A stretch of 63,917 nucleotides of DNA from an uncultured Chthonomonas sp. Its GTDB lineage: Bacteria > Armatimonadota > Chthonomonadetes > Chthonomonadales > Chthonomonadaceae. Numbering within the stretch: the first letter of the stretch is position 1; every line of letters starts with the position of its first letter. The position numbers were made by a program, and so were the translations under genes. The DNA is taken from NCBI GenBank assembly GCA_903859705.1, contig CAIONQ010000135.1, positions 1 to 63,917 of the forward strand, read 5' to 3'. The notes below the pieces were generated by a model. That model had not been told where the DNA came from. It saw nothing but the letters and a program-made list of their open reading frames with translations, and ran no database searches. Of the stretch, positions 35,864 to 48,849 are shown one piece after another.

Positions 35864-36564
35864 TCATTTGTCTCCCCTCCATCTCCAGCGCAGTCCAAAT
35901 TCCCTTAATGGATCGGTGGATGCAGGGAATTTGCCCGATGGAGTTCGGTTGTGCACAACATAGTCTCCGATGCCTGGATATATGCCATGTGTTAGTCCGG
36001 ATGAAATAAGCCCGCTTGAGCTTGCAGTAACTTGTAACGTATTGAGCCAATATCGCTGAACTTCGGCATGGCCCCTATTGCTGGCCATCTCGTAATCCCA
36101 TACATACAGTTTGCCGCCCCTATAATAACAGCTGCCGCGATCTGTAAACTCCGAGCCCTTAATATCTGATTTAACCTGGTGCCAACTTCCATGGCGATAG
36201 ATGTAGAATATTGGTGCACGTCGTATACGCCTGAGGGGCGACTTGCCATCACCATTAACCCTGGGGTCCCCGAAATTGTTATCTGCACAGCATCCGGGCA
36301 ATAGGTATCGCCGGCTTCACTTATCTGGCTAACTCATGCGGTAGGAAGTGCAATTGTTTGATGTCGTGATACACCGTGGATCGACCATAAAATATGTATT
36401 TGGGAAGAATGGTCGCTATTGCCGCGTGTTACGCTGAACTTATCAAACACGGCAGTTTGATTGCCACCGAGGCTGAGCTGTTGTTGGCTCTGGGCCCCAC
36501 ACTGAGCATAAGAAACACACAATATCGCGAGAGCGACTTTGACATTTGCTGACAAGATATTCAT
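35864..36564 (-). pseudogene. Decayed exported-protein locus (interrupted reading frames)
   Basis: A start at 36564 opens a convincing signal peptide (MNILSANVKVALAILCVSYA) but stops at 36334 after 76 codons. Beyond it, a different frame from about 36301 to 35864 encodes a protein-like stretch with GSWHQVKSDIKGSEFTDRG and YYRGGKLYVWDYE, and it has no good ATG. A third frame between them reads FYGRSTVYHDIKQLHFLPHE before a stop. The simplest reading is one small exported protein broken by frameshifts; two separate short genes are possible. I recognise no family. The rest of 35731-36668 holds nothing else I can call. Confidence 0.35.
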
Positions 36565-36610
36565 CTTTTCAGCCTCTCGCTATACTCGCCGAAAAATGAG
36601 ATAAGTGAAT

Positions 36611-36638
36611 GCCCGCCTGAACAATTGCTCAGGCGGGC
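36611..36638 (-). terminator. 10-bp hairpin after leuA
   Basis: Bases 36611-36620 and 36629-36638 are perfect GC-rich complements around an eight-base loop. It lies about 30 bases past the leuA stop (36669) on the minus strand and is followed by a mixed T/C-rich stretch, so it probably ends the ilv-leu transcript. Confidence 0.65.
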
Positions 36639-36668
36639 CAGATATTTGCACTTTAAGCACAAAATGCC

Positions 36669-38216
36669 TTACACGTGCTCCATCACTGGATGCTCCAGTG
36701 CCGGAGTAATCTTATCGATGAGTTTATTGAGCGCATGCATATAGGCTCGCCCGCTAGCCACAACGATATCTGTGTGAGCTGCCCGGCCTGTGTATACATC
36801 CGTGCCACGGCGAATTCGGATCGTTACCTCAGCAAGAGCATCGATGCCTTCGGTTACAGCCTGGATATTGAACTCGATCAGCTCATTCTCCATGCCGACT
36901 ATGCGATTGATTGCCCGGTAAACGGCATCTACTGGGCCTGTTCCATGGCAGGAATCGGTGAATTCGCGGCCCGTAACATCCTTAACGCAAACGGTAGCCG
37001 TTGGGATGAGCTTTTCACCACAGGATACCTGTACATGGGTAAGCTCCCAGGTATGCTTTACAGAGCTGGTTTCATCCGCAGCAATCTTTTCGAGGTCCTC
37101 ATCGTAAACCTCTTTCTTACGGTCGGCAACCTCAAGGAAACGCGCATAAACTTTGTCCACCTGGTCTTCTGAAAAGGTATATCCCAACTCCGCAAGCCGA
37201 TGCTGAAGGGCATGGCGGCCACTGCGAGCAGACAGGATAATCTTGCTTTCCAGAATACCTACATCTCGCGGATCAATGATTTCGTAGGTGGTGCGCTCTT
37301 TCAGTACGCCATCCTGATGAATACCGCTGGAATGCGCAAACGCGTTGGCACCTACTATTGCTTTGTTTGGCTGCACCAATATACCGGTTGCATTACTAAC
37401 CATGCGGCTGGTTTTGTACAGCTCCTGTGTATTGATGCGTGTTTCGCAATCAAACACATCTTTACGAACCCTCATCGCCATCACCACCTCTTCAAGGCTG
37501 GTGTTGCCGGCGCGTTCGCCAATACCATTGATGGTGCACTCTATCTGCCGTGCCCCATTAAGCACGCCCGCCAGCGAATTGGCCACCGCCAGGCCAAGGT
37601 CATCGTGGCAGTGTACGCTTATAATGGCCTTATCTATGTTGGGAACTCGGTTCACAACATAGCCAATTAAGGCTCCATATTCACTGGGGGTGGTGTAGCC
37701 GGTGGTATCTGGAATATTGATTACCGTTGCCCCTGCATTGATAACCGCTTCAATAACCTGGCACAGGTAATCTTTATCTGCGCGGCCAGAATCTTCCAGA
37801 AAGTACTCAACCTCACCAACAAGATTTCTGGCATGTTTAACGGCGTTTACGCCGCGCTCCATGGCCGCTTCCCTGGTCAGCTTGAGTTTGTGCTGCAGAT
37901 GGCTATCGGATACGCCCAGCCCCGTATGAATACGAGGGGAAACAGCATCCTTTAGCGCATCTGCAGCGGCATCAATGTCTTTCTGCACTGCACGGGTAAG
38001 CCCGCAAACAGTGCAGTTTTTGATAAGGCGACTGATCGATTGAACCGCAAGGAAATCACCCGGGGATGAGATCGGAAAGCCGGCTTCGATAACATCTACG
38101 CCAAGCCGTTCAAGCTGCCGTGCAATTTCAAGCTTTTCATCAACATTCAATGATGCCCCGGGAGACTGCTCTCCGTCACGCAGGGTCGTATCGAATATCT
38201 GTATTCTGGTCGCCAT
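36669..38216 (-). CDS. leuA: 2-isopropylmalate synthase
   Basis: A 515-residue enzyme that condenses acetyl-CoA with 2-oxoisovalerate, the first step specific to leucine. The TIM-barrel domain starts [19 protein letters not shown], the metal-binding HxH is in [18 protein letters not shown], and [18 protein letters not shown] follows. The C-terminal 140 residues form the regulatory LeuA domain (leucine feedback). No frameshift or missing residue is seen. It is the last gene of the ilv-leu operon behind the leucine T-box; its start lies 50 bases after the ilvC stop. Confidence 0.96.
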   Translation of the reverse strand: MATRIQIFDTTLRDGEQSPGASLNVDEKLEIARQLERLGVDVIEAGFPISSPGDFLAVQSISRLIKNCTVCGLTRAVQKDIDAAADALKDAVSPRIHTGLGVSDSHLQHKLKLTREAAMERGVNAVKHARNLVGEVEYFLEDSGRADKDYLCQVIEAVINAGATVINIPDTTGYTTPSEYGALIGYVVNRVPNIDKAIISVHCHDDLGLAVANSLAGVLNGARQIECTINGIGERAGNTSLEEVVMAMRVRKDVFDCETRINTQELYKTSRMVSNATGILVQPNKAIVGANAFAHSSGIHQDGVLKERTTYEIIDPRDVGILESKIILSARSGRHALQHRLAELGYTFSEDQVDKVYARFLEVADRKKEVYDEDLEKIAADETSSVKHTWELTHVQVSCGEKLIPTATVCVKDVTGREFTDSCHGTGPVDAVYRAINRIVGMENELIEFNIQAVTEGIDALAEVTIRIRRGTDVYTGRAAHTDIVVASGRAYMHALNKLIDKITPALEHPVMEHV

Positions 38217-38265
38217 ATGTCTTTCTCTCTATTCAAGGACTGCTCTGTCGGTTAGAGAGCAGTTC

Positions 38266-39982
<1,717 letters not shown>

Positions 39983-40061
39983 TTTCTTATCTCCTCATGC
40001 GTTACCATGCATCTGGTTGGATGCCCGTTGTACTTCCGGAAGTAAGCGCGCACAGGCCTTA

Positions 40062-40427
40062 CTATCTTGCCTTGTGCACATCCTCTGTTGTGGGCTCGGC
40101 TATTTCAGGCGTTACAGAACGGGCACGCCCGGCAATAAAGCCAATTGCCGCCCCAACACAAACAAAGATAACGAGATTTATTCCGAGGTTTGCCAGGGAA
40201 TCCAGCCCGTTTCTTGAAGTTAGTGCGGAGTACACTTTCCACAGAGCGAGGTTTAGGGGGCCAATACAGCCCCACAGCGCCCCCTGCATTGCGGCACTTC
40301 GGGCATTGCCCTTCTTGCGTCCTCGCATTAAGCCAATGCAGAGGCCAGCAACTGGTAGAATTACCGCCAGAATAAGGAACAGTTTATCGATCTGCTTTAG
40401 ATCTACTATTTCCCGAAGTTCACCCAT
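40062..40427 (-). CDS. Small multi-span membrane protein, unknown
   Basis: A 121-residue protein with three likely membrane helices (about residues 16-34 LFLILAVILPVAGLCIGLM, 49-66, and 80-99 LGINLVIFVCVGAAIGFIAG) and a basic cytosolic loop RGRKKGNARSAA between the first two. The C-terminal 20 residues are charged. I see no known motif. It lies in the ilv-leu operon between ilvN and the single-span membrane protein gene. Confidence 0.6.
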   Translation of the reverse strand: MGELREIVDLKQIDKLFLILAVILPVAGLCIGLMRGRKKGNARSAAMQGALWGCIGPLNLALWKVYSALTSRNGLDSLANLGINLVIFVCVGAAIGFIAGRARSVTPEIAEPTTEDVHKAR

Positions 40428-40472
40428 ATGCTTGCTTCCAGAAGACGTACGAGAAAGAAACAGTCCGCGTTT

Positions 40473-41015
40473 CTATTCAGCAGCATCCCGGCCGGCGCGG
40501 CTGGCGGTTTTGGAGCCTCGCGCCATCGCGATAATGCCGGTACGCACCAGTTCGCGAATGCCGTATCCGGAAAGGAGGCCAGTAATCTTATCCAGCTTGT
40601 CCGTACTTCCGGTAACTTCAATAATGAAGGTCTTGTCGCTCATATCAATTATGCGTGCGCGGAATATCTCCACGATCTGCATAATCTCTGCGCGGTCTTT
40701 CGCTTCCGAGTTCACCTTAATAAGCGCTAGTTCGCGCTCAACTGCGGCGGTTTCTGAGTAGTCTACAACCTTCAGAACTTCAACCAGCTTGTTCAGCTGC
40801 TTGGTAATCTGTTCTAACACCCGCAGGTCGCCGCCAACAACAATCGTCATTCGGGATACTTCGGGACGATCGGTTACGGAAACCGCGAGCGATTCAATAT
40901 TATATCCACGGCGAGCAAACAGGCCGGCCACACGGGCGAGAACGCCAGGGTGGTTTTCGACCAGTACAGTGATGGTGTGTTCCTGCTGGAGCTGCGCCAT
41001 AATCGAATTGGTCAT
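40473..41015 (-). CDS. ilvN: Acetolactate synthase small (regulatory) subunit
   Basis: A 180-residue regulatory subunit. The N-terminal ACT domain is typical (ITVLVENHPGVLARVAGLFARRGYNIESLAVS), followed by the C-terminal ACT-like domain with FIIEVTGSTDKLDKITGLLSGYGIRELVRTGIIAMARG. It binds valine (or other branched-chain amino acids) and adjusts IlvB activity. The start at 41015 is used, with an internal Met six residues later as an alternative. Unlike most operons, an unrelated gene (41132-41836) separates it from ilvB. Confidence 0.95.
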   Translation of the reverse strand: MTNSIMAQLQQEHTITVLVENHPGVLARVAGLFARRGYNIESLAVSVTDRPEVSRMTIVVGGDLRVLEQITKQLNKLVEVLKVVDYSETAAVERELALIKVNSEAKDRAEIMQIVEIFRARIIDMSDKTFIIEVTGSTDKLDKITGLLSGYGIRELVRTGIIAMARGSKTASRAGRDAAE

Positions 41016-41131
41016 TACAGGGTGGTTCCTTCCAGTTTCATGCCCATTCCATACGGTTGCCTGATAGCGGCACAGGGCATCTGTGGGCTGGTGTTAATAT
41101 AAGGATTTGCAGGTGACTGGCTGCAGCACCA

Positions 41132-41836
41132 TTAATCGTTGAAATCAGTATTCGCTTCGGGATCAGATGCATTTTCCGGTCCATCCGGATCAACATCATC
41201 TGCGTCTGCCTCTTCAAGCTCCGCCAGGGCCAAATCCAGGTCCAACTCGGCTTCCTCATCAGAAGATACGCTGGCAGGATCATCTGCGGAATCAGAGCTT
41301 ATTCCGAACAGGCGGCTCAAGAGCGCCGTTCTGCGCGGCAAATCGTTAAACGGCTTGGCCCCGCCTATATCGTGCTGCATAACGCCGCCGAATTCAGTTA
41401 ACATCTGCCACACGTCTGCCTCGTCTGAGGGAGACAGCTGCGGCGTTGGGTTCCTCTGAATCGGATCGGAAGCTACAAACGCGCCAGCAAGTGCAGCTGG
41501 CCCCGGCCACTGCATAACAAAGTTGCCGCCAGGCATACCTGTTTCAGTGGCTATGATATCCAGATATCCAAGGCAGATAGCATAATCGAGGTGAATCAAA
41601 TCTCTCGGCGATAGTAGGCTGGCTTCCAGCCTGTCTCTAAAGCCGGGAGGTGGATCCTTTTCTGCACTATTAGATCGCGCATACTCCTGCAATAGCGGAA
41701 GTGCGCGTTGAAAAAATGCATGGCTTAAGACCGGCCGTAAGAGCTGGCGAAAAAATGCCCCGCTATTTACCAGGCTACTGTATCCACGTTGATAACACCG
41801 CCAGAGAGTATCTGGCCCCATCTCTATTGATGTCAT
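41132..41836 (-). CDS. Unknown protein with acidic tail, inserted between ilvB and ilvN
   Basis: A 234-residue cytosolic protein of unknown family. The first 165 residues look helical (FFRQLLRPVLSHAFFQRALPLLQEYARSN, LIHLDYAICLGYLDIIATE), and the last 55 are extremely acidic (many Glu and Asp in ELDLDLALAELEEADADD and following). No enzyme motif is visible. It is co-directional with ilvB (stop at 41932) and ilvN and presumably shares their leucine-regulated message. Confidence 0.6.
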   Translation of the reverse strand: MTSIEMGPDTLWRCYQRGYSSLVNSGAFFRQLLRPVLSHAFFQRALPLLQEYARSNSAEKDPPPGFRDRLEASLLSPRDLIHLDYAICLGYLDIIATETGMPGGNFVMQWPGPAALAGAFVASDPIQRNPTPQLSPSDEADVWQMLTEFGGVMQHDIGGAKPFNDLPRRTALLSRLFGISSDSADDPASVSSDEEAELDLDLALAELEEADADDVDPDGPENASDPEANTDFND

Positions 41837-41931
41837 TGCTAAGTACCGGTATTACGCTCTGCCAGTGGCCAGCCTGCTCACATCGCTGTGGGCAAAGCCA
41901 GCCGCGGCATATTCTTCCCGAAATCGGGCTA

Positions 41932-43749
<1,818 letters not shown>

Positions 43750-43777
43750 ATTCGAAGAACTCCTTCTTAACAGCGCC

Positions 43778-44070
43778 AAAAAAACCCCTCATCCGCAAGG
43801 GACGAGAGGCTGCTGCTCACGTGGTACCACCCTTGTAGCTAACACGCATTGACGAAATGCGAACGACGGACACCAAACGGTGAACTGCCAGCCACTTGAG
43901 GCGCGATATCGGGCGCGAACCGGGAAACCTACTTGAGCCTTGAGGCTCGTTCAACCACCTGCTCCGAGGGGAGATTCAACGCTGGGTCATGCCGCCTCGC
44001 ACCACCGACGGCTCTCTGGGAAGACCTTCCCGCCTACTATCCTCATCACTGCGTTTCATAACAGATTGTC
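43778..44070 (-). promoter_or_regulatory. T-box riboswitch (leucine specifier) upstream of ilvB
   Basis: A tRNA-sensing leader. The hallmark T-box (rc of 43820-43834, AAGGGTGGTACCACG) is present. Stem I carries the AGTA bulge and AGAGAG motif near 44010-44040. The specifier region reads GAAT-CTC-CCCTC, placing CTC (Leu) at 43973-43971. A terminator stem pairs 43800-43809 with 43785-43794 and ends in T7 at 43784-43778. Uncharged tRNA-Leu with a matching anticodon should disrupt this terminator and allow ilvB to be read. The codon assignment comes from the known GAA(C/T)-codon layout and is my inference. Confidence 0.88.
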
Positions 44071-44075
44071 CGTAA

Positions 44076-44105
44076 ATTATAGCATGAGCACTTAAAGCCT
44101 GTCAA
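44076..44105 (-). promoter_or_regulatory. Consensus sigma-70 promoter of the ilv-leu operon
   Basis: On the minus strand TTGACA (rc of 44100-44105) and TATAAT (rc of 44076-44081) are both perfect hexamers, spaced by 18 bases. The start site would be about 7 bases beyond, at the beginning of the T-box leader. Confidence 0.85.
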
Positions 44106-44207
44106 CCGCCGATTCTCAACCCAATTCCACCTATTTACACAATGAAGTTGTGCGCTGTGTGCGTCAAGATTACTAGCTGCAAAGCTGCTTCTCCAACATC
44201 CGTACAC

Positions 44208-44251
44208 ACAAATAAGGCCAGCGAGTTGTGCTTAAGCAATACTCGCTGGCC
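44208..44251 (-). terminator. Terminator of the Gfo/Idh gene
   Basis: Bases 44216-44226 pair with 44241-44251 (11 pairs) with additional inner pairing of TGCTTAAGCA. On the minus strand it is followed by TTATTTG. It lies 29 bases after the oxidoreductase stop at 44280. Confidence 0.78.
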
Positions 44252-44279
44252 CTGTGCAGTTTAGATGCAGGCGTGAGCC

Positions 44280-45269
44280 CTATCCCACCTTAACAGTGGA
44301 AACTTCGCCCGTTGCCGCAGAATCCCATGCCGCTTCGGTAAGCTCAATTACTCGCAAGCCCCACTGCGCGGTAGAAGCAACTTCCTCTTTGCCATTAATT
44401 GCATTGATGAAGTTGTTATCCGGGTTATTGCCCTGTGGCATATCTTCCACAGCCGGGAAGAAGCGCTTGCCAGCACCATCGGATACTTCCAGCTTGCCAT
44501 TGCGCATGTAGAATGCACCGTCGGAGCACCAGATGGTGATGTCCTCGTAGAAGCTGGGGCCGTTACCCACAACCGAAATGCTGCCCTGCGCGCCACCTAC
44601 AAACTTCAGGCTGAGTGTGGAGTTGATGTCTACCGGCACCGTCATGTTGTCGATAAAACCAAACACCTTCTCAACCGTGAGGCCAGTGATGTAAAGCAGA
44701 ATAGCAAGCATATGGGATCCGGAGTCGTTGAGCTGGCCGCCGCCGCTCAGCGCCGGGTCGTGCCGCCAGGTGTTTGCAACGCCTTTTAGCCATTCCTGCC
44801 CCTGTAGCCCCTGTACAAACTCCACCTTGCCATAGATGCCGCTGGCAATAGCCTGTTTAATGTACAGAAATTCCGATTGATAACTGCGCTGATAGTTGAG
44901 CACAAACACCTTGCCGCTGGCATTGATGGTGTTAATAACATCATGTGCATGGGCTACTGTGCAAACCATCGGCTTCTCGGAAAGCACATGCAACCCGCTG
45001 TTGAGCGAGTGCAGTATCTGCTCATAGTGCGTGGTGTGCGGAGTACAAATCTCAACCGCATCCAGGCCACCGGCAGCTATCATATCCTTAAAATCGCTGT
45101 ACTGCGGAACATCTTTGAGGGCGGGCCATCGCTCTACCGTAGATGCGAGCGCCTCCGGCCGAATATCACAGATCGCCACAATATGTGCATCGGGATGCTC
45201 CAGCAGTCTGCGAATATGCCCCTGGGCAATACCGCCGGTTCCGATAATACCAACACGAACAGTAGAAGA
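44280..45269 (-). CDS. Gfo/Idh/MocA family oxidoreductase
   Basis: A 329-residue cytosolic NAD(P)-dependent oxidoreductase. The TTG at 45269 is chosen as start because AGGAGG lies six bases upstream; an earlier in-frame TTG at 45299 has no such site. The Rossmann motif is RVGIIGTGGIAQGH, the catalytic EKP is in HVLSEKPMVCT, and the C-terminal domain has GGQLNDSGSHMLAILLY. The substrate, a sugar or inositol-like compound, is not indicated. Unlike the Tat-exported homologue at 10195, it has no signal sequence. It lies alone between the T-box operon and kdsB. Confidence 0.85.
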   Translation of the reverse strand, partial: SSTVRVGIIGTGGIAQGHIRRLLEHPDAHIVAICDIRPEALASTVERWPALKDVPQYSDFKDMIAAGGLDAVEICTPHTTHYEQILHSLNSGLHVLSEKPMVCTVAHAHDVINTINASGKVFVLNYQRSYQSEFLYIKQAIASGIYGKVEFVQGLQGQEWLKGVANTWRHDPALSGGGQLNDSGSHMLAILLYITGLTVEKVFGFIDNMTVPVDINSTLSLKFVGGAQGSISVVGNGPSFYEDITIWCSDGAFYMRNGKLEVSDGAGKRFFPAVEDMPQGNNPDNNFINAINGKEEVASTAQWGLRVIELTEAAWDSAATGEVSTVKVG

Positions 45270-45407
45270 CAAGGCTTTCCTCCTGAGTTGATACTTCAAA
45301 TGTCCGCCAACCTGCGCTGCTATTCCTGCTGAATTTTTCTGTCACAAGAGCAGATAGTTTCAGGAGTTGCGCACGGGCGTCCATCTTACTTCTGCAGCTG
45401 CAACCAC

Positions 45408-46151
45408 TTACTTGCCAAGCCTGGCAACCACTGCCCGCACTCGTTCCAAATCCTCCAGAGTATCCACACCAATTGCAGCCTTCGCTATATGCGCCATCCT
45501 AATCTTATAGCCGTTCTCCAGCACACGCAATTGCTCCAGGCTTTCAGTCATCTCTAGCGGAGCGGGAGCGAGGCGAGAATATAAGCGCAAAAACCCCGCC
45601 CTGTAGCCATAAAGCCCCACATGCTGTTTCACTGGTACTCCGGGCTCTTTGCGAGGGAAGGGAACGTGGCTGCGTGTGAAGTACAGCGCATCTCCATTTA
45701 GAGAACACACCACCTTAACACAGTCCGGGCTATCCACATCCTGATCCGGGCATGGGCAGCACAGGCTGGACATCTGTAGTGTTGGATCCGCCTTAAGCAG
45801 GGAAACTACGCCCTCTATGCCTTCCGGATCTAACAGGGGTTCATCGCCCTGAACATTTACTACGATATCGTTATCACCCAGATTCAGGATCTCAGCGGCC
45901 TCCGCCAGCCTATCCGTTCCGGATCTGTGCTTATCTGATGTCATCACAAACTTCGCACCGAATGCGTGGGCCGCCTTCGCAATGCGATCGTCTGGTGTGC
46001 AGATTGCAACCGATGTGATACTTGGAGCCAGACTTGCGCGCTCCCATACCCTCTGTATCATCGGTTTGCCGCAGATATCGATCAGTGGTTTATCCGGCAG
46101 CCGCGTTGCTGCCAGCCTTGCAGGAATCAATGCCACTACCTGACCGCTCAT
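45408..46151 (-). CDS. kdsB: 3-deoxy-manno-octulosonate cytidylyltransferase (CMP-Kdo synthetase)
   Basis: A 247-residue enzyme that activates Kdo with CTP for lipopolysaccharide inner-core synthesis. Signature segments: VVALIPARLAATRLPDKPLIDICGKPMIQRVWERA, the CTP region MTSDKHRSGTDRLAEAA, and NVQGDEPLLDPEGIEGVV. The C-terminal QHVGLYGYRAGFL is also typical. The ATG at 46151 has GGAGGG eight bases upstream. Its presence implies a Gram-negative outer membrane with Kdo. No other Kdo gene is nearby. It follows the glycosidase-like gene by 55 bases. Confidence 0.92.
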   Translation of the reverse strand: MSGQVVALIPARLAATRLPDKPLIDICGKPMIQRVWERASLAPSITSVAICTPDDRIAKAAHAFGAKFVMTSDKHRSGTDRLAEAAEILNLGDNDIVVNVQGDEPLLDPEGIEGVVSLLKADPTLQMSSLCCPCPDQDVDSPDCVKVVCSLNGDALYFTRSHVPFPRKEPGVPVKQHVGLYGYRAGFLRLYSRLAPAPLEMTESLEQLRVLENGYKIRMAHIAKAAIGVDTLEDLERVRAVVARLGK

Positions 46152-46206
46152 CCTATGCACCCTCCAGTCTGTAAGGTCTTGATATCATACCGAAAGTCTG
46201 GCAATC

Positions 46207-47466
46207 TCAGTGCCGCACCGGGGCAGATCGTGCTAGCTCTATCCCTTCCAGCGCAGCAGAATTGCCTCGGATCCCTTCCCAGTTGTATACACTTATAAAG
46301 CGGCAATGCTTAAACTCCAGGGTTTCCAAGATGGATTTCGACCATTCCGCCGCAGTACTTGCCGCCGGCAGCCACTCGGCTGCGCACCAATCCTCAACCC
46401 CATGCTTTCTCAGTGTTTCTGCCAGATCTCCCGCCTTGTCTGGCATCACTCCATACAGGCTCCAACCGGGCGTTGCATATTCGTTCATCGCAACACCATG
46501 AGATACATGCTGATCGTAGGGCGCAAACTGCCCTCCTGCATGCGTAAATACATATCGCCTGTTAAACCCCGCCCGGTGGGCAAGGCTACAGAGAAAATTC
46601 AGATAGCCACCAGCAATGTCTTCCAGATCTTTCCGGGTAACGGTATAGCTTACTCCAGGCTTTCGCCCCATTGCAGTAAGAGCACTATACCCCTGCGGCT
46701 GCAGGCCACCAAAAAGCCCTCGCGAAAGCTCCAGCCCGCTATCAGGCTCTTTAAGGGCACCGGCCGCATCAGGTTCGAAAAACTTGCTGCCATCCGGATA
46801 GCTGTACGCGTTTATGCCTACGGAGGCCTCCCAACCAAGCTTTACGCCAGGGAAGAGGTATTTTTCACCGGCGGGGAGGTCGGCAAACCACTCTTTCAAA
46901 ATAGCAAGCATGGGCACGATGGCCTCTTTGCTCGCAGCCCTAAACGCCGGGCTGTAAAGGTTGGGAGGCGGCACCACTCGCACTTGCCTGCCCCAGTTGC
47001 GCCATGCTCCCTTAAGGGCATATTGTGGCCCAGGTCCAGTCCATTCTACGTTCTGCACATTCAAAGGGTTATACCCCTTCTGCTGCACATCCCACCAGTT
47101 CCACAGGTCAGTTCTGTAATCCCACCAGTTCTGGCAATCCAACACTATCAGCACAGGCACCTTCAGCCGCTGAGATGTGGCCAATATTCGGCGCAAACTA
47201 TCCTGTATAACCGCAGGAGGACCATTTAAGCACGAAAACACAAAGGATTGCCCAATCACAAACTTGCCATCAGTAACTCGAGAAACAGAAACAAACGGAT
47301 CCAGAAACAGCTTATCTGTAATTGTTTCAGGGTTGTTCTGATACCAGTCTGGACCGGGGGCACGATTGAGAAACAGATACTGGGGAGGGGTACTATCGGC
47401 AGCCATCACGCATGCAGAAGAGAACGCAAGCGCAATCAGCAGAATTACAGTCGATATGAAACGCAT
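46207..47466 (-). CDS. Exported glycoside-hydrolase-like protein, unknown family
   Basis: A 419-residue protein with a clear signal peptide (MRFISTVILLIALAFSSACVMAA). The mature part looks like a TIM barrel: VLIVLDCQNWWDYRTDLWNWW, a Glu after a strand in LFPGVKLGWEAS, YVFTHAGGQF, and AAEWLPAAST with another Glu. The many Trp and Tyr and the strand-helix rhythm match secreted glycosidase-like proteins (GH39/GH42-type clan A architecture), but no family motif allows an assignment. Start at 47466 is preferred because it opens the signal peptide. It is upstream of kdsB on the same strand. Confidence 0.6.
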   Translation of the reverse strand: MRFISTVILLIALAFSSACVMAADSTPPQYLFLNRAPGPDWYQNNPETITDKLFLDPFVSVSRVTDGKFVIGQSFVFSCLNGPPAVIQDSLRRILATSQRLKVPVLIVLDCQNWWDYRTDLWNWWDVQQKGYNPLNVQNVEWTGPGPQYALKGAWRNWGRQVRVVPPPNLYSPAFRAASKEAIVPMLAILKEWFADLPAGEKYLFPGVKLGWEASVGINAYSYPDGSKFFEPDAAGALKEPDSGLELSRGLFGGLQPQGYSALTAMGRKPGVSYTVTRKDLEDIAGGYLNFLCSLAHRAGFNRRYVFTHAGGQFAPYDQHVSHGVAMNEYATPGWSLYGVMPDKAGDLAETLRKHGVEDWCAAEWLPAASTAAEWSKSILETLEFKHCRFISVYNWEGIRGNSAALEGIELARSAPVRH

Positions 47467-47543
47467 AGAGGGCATGTTCCGGCGCACCTTGGGCGGTCTA
47501 CACGTTCATTATAACTGGTTTTTCAACAACTGTTGCATCAGGG

Positions 47544-47801
47544 CTACGCGGCAGAATGCTCTGCTTTCTCACCCATTATTTGCGCAAGGCGTTCAATGCC
47601 GCACTCCGGGCAGTAGTGAGACGTTTGATTACCTTCCGTAACAAACAACCAACCCGCGAGGCCACGATCATCGTTGTAAATGTAACGATCGTCTGCAGTT
47701 TGTGTATGCACCTGTTTGCGCAGCCCTATCGGTGGGCGCGCACGTCGTTTGCAGCCGGGTCCATCGCATATTATTTCGCGACCATGTCCTACGAGGCTCA
47801 T
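47544..47801 (-). CDS. Small zinc-ribbon-like protein, unknown
   Basis: An 85-residue protein starting at ATG 47801, ten bases after AAGGAG. It has Cys pairs CDGPGC near residue 12 and CPEC near residue 64, with a basic stretch KRRARPP. Spacing like this usually makes one zinc ribbon. No further homology is recognised. It may be regulatory or a small metal-binding protein; its neighbours do not help. Confidence 0.55.
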   Translation of the reverse strand: MSLVGHGREIICDGPGCKRRARPPIGLRKQVHTQTADDRYIYNDDRGLAGWLFVTEGNQTSHYCPECGIERLAQIMGEKAEHSAA

Positions 47802-48278
47802 GCCTGTCTCACTCCTTTCCTGAATTAGTTTCCTGGCCGCTTTCACGGCAATCTGCCCGATGCTCCAATCACTTGTAGAGCACCACGGCTCTATTGATAC
47901 CTATAGTATCCGAGCGGCATACAGGCATAAATCCGCACTTCGGCCGATTTCTCAAATCGGCATAATGGTGCAATGCCATTGTGAATATATAGCGCATGCT
48001 ATCTGCCGCCTACGCCTGGCTACAAGCCAAAGTCTAATATGGTATCCCCCTTGCCTGCCATTACCCCGCATTTGTCTGCAGTACACTCCCCGGGCAAAAC
48101 AACTGTTAAAGCTGCAAGAACCTAGGCTAACTACATGCAGATACCACACCGCCAATGCCCCCCTGTGCACGCACAAACTTGCGATCATCCAAGAGGATGA
48201 TCTCCACGTTGCGAATAATATGCACATTGATACCCGAGTGGTAACTTTTCTGTCCGCATCTACAGAAGGAGTATTCCA
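47802..48278. other. Intergenic region with two perfect short hairpins
   Basis: No gene is supported here. Two perfect 8-bp inverted repeats stand out: 47943-47950 with 47954-47961 (three-base loop) and 48183-48190 with 48195-48202 (four-base loop). Neither has a T-run. The AAGGAG at 48266-48271 serves the next gene. Longer reading frames crossing the region show no protein-like character. Confidence 0.4.
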
Positions 48279-48650
48279 GTGGATCTTGGTGCATTCTCAA
48301 TCAGCCTGGCAGTGAAAGACCTTGCCGCATCCCGAGATTTCTACGCCAAATTTGGCTTTGTTGCCTTTGGAGGTAATGCGGATCATGGTTGGCTCATACT
48401 GAAAAATGGCGATCATATCATTGGCCTTTTTCAGGGGATGTTTGAAAAGAACATACTAACGTTCAATCCTGGCTGGGATAGCAATGCAAAAAATCTGGAT
48501 ACCTTCACTGATATCCGGGAGCTGCAAAAGCACCTAAAAGCGCAGGGAGTGGTTTTAATGCAGGAAGCAGATGAAGCCACTACAGGCCCCGCCAGCTTTA
48601 TTGCTGTAGATCCGGATGGCAACCCGATTCTTGTAGATCAACACCGGTAA
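48279..48650 (+). CDS. Glyoxalase/bleomycin-resistance (VOC) family protein
   Basis: A 123-residue vicinal-oxygen-chelate protein starting at GTG 48279 with AAGGAG seven bases upstream. It shows [26 protein letters not shown] (first beta-alpha-beta unit), a central [10 protein letters not shown] and the C-terminal [19 protein letters not shown] typical of the fold. It could be a metal-dependent lyase or isomerase or a binding protein; the substrate is unknown. No operon partner is evident. Confidence 0.78.
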   Translation: MDLGAFSISLAVKDLAASRDFYAKFGFVAFGGNADHGWLILKNGDHIIGLFQGMFEKNILTFNPGWDSNAKNLDTFTDIRELQKHLKAQGVVLMQEADEATTGPASFIAVDPDGNPILVDQHR

Positions 48651-48740
48651 TTGCCGCATCCTACCCCTGGATGGCCACAGGTGGTAAGTTTAACATGCGC
48701 TCAACCGGGGTTTGGGGTCTGTTCTTCACGCACTCTTAAT

Positions 48741-48770
48741 TTGACGTGTGCCTGCACACGGTGCTATACT
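48741..48770 (+). promoter_or_regulatory. Sigma-70 promoter of ndk
   Basis: TTGACG at 48741-48746 and TATACT at 48765-48770, with an extended TGC before the -10 and an 18-base spacer, lie about 75 bases ahead of the ndk start. Confidence 0.65.
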
Positions 48771-48849
48771 CCGTTCGAAACCGGAGAAGTGGCTGCCCCA
48801 CCCGAATGGAAGCCAATTTCTACGGATTACTTGCGAGGATAAAAGATCA

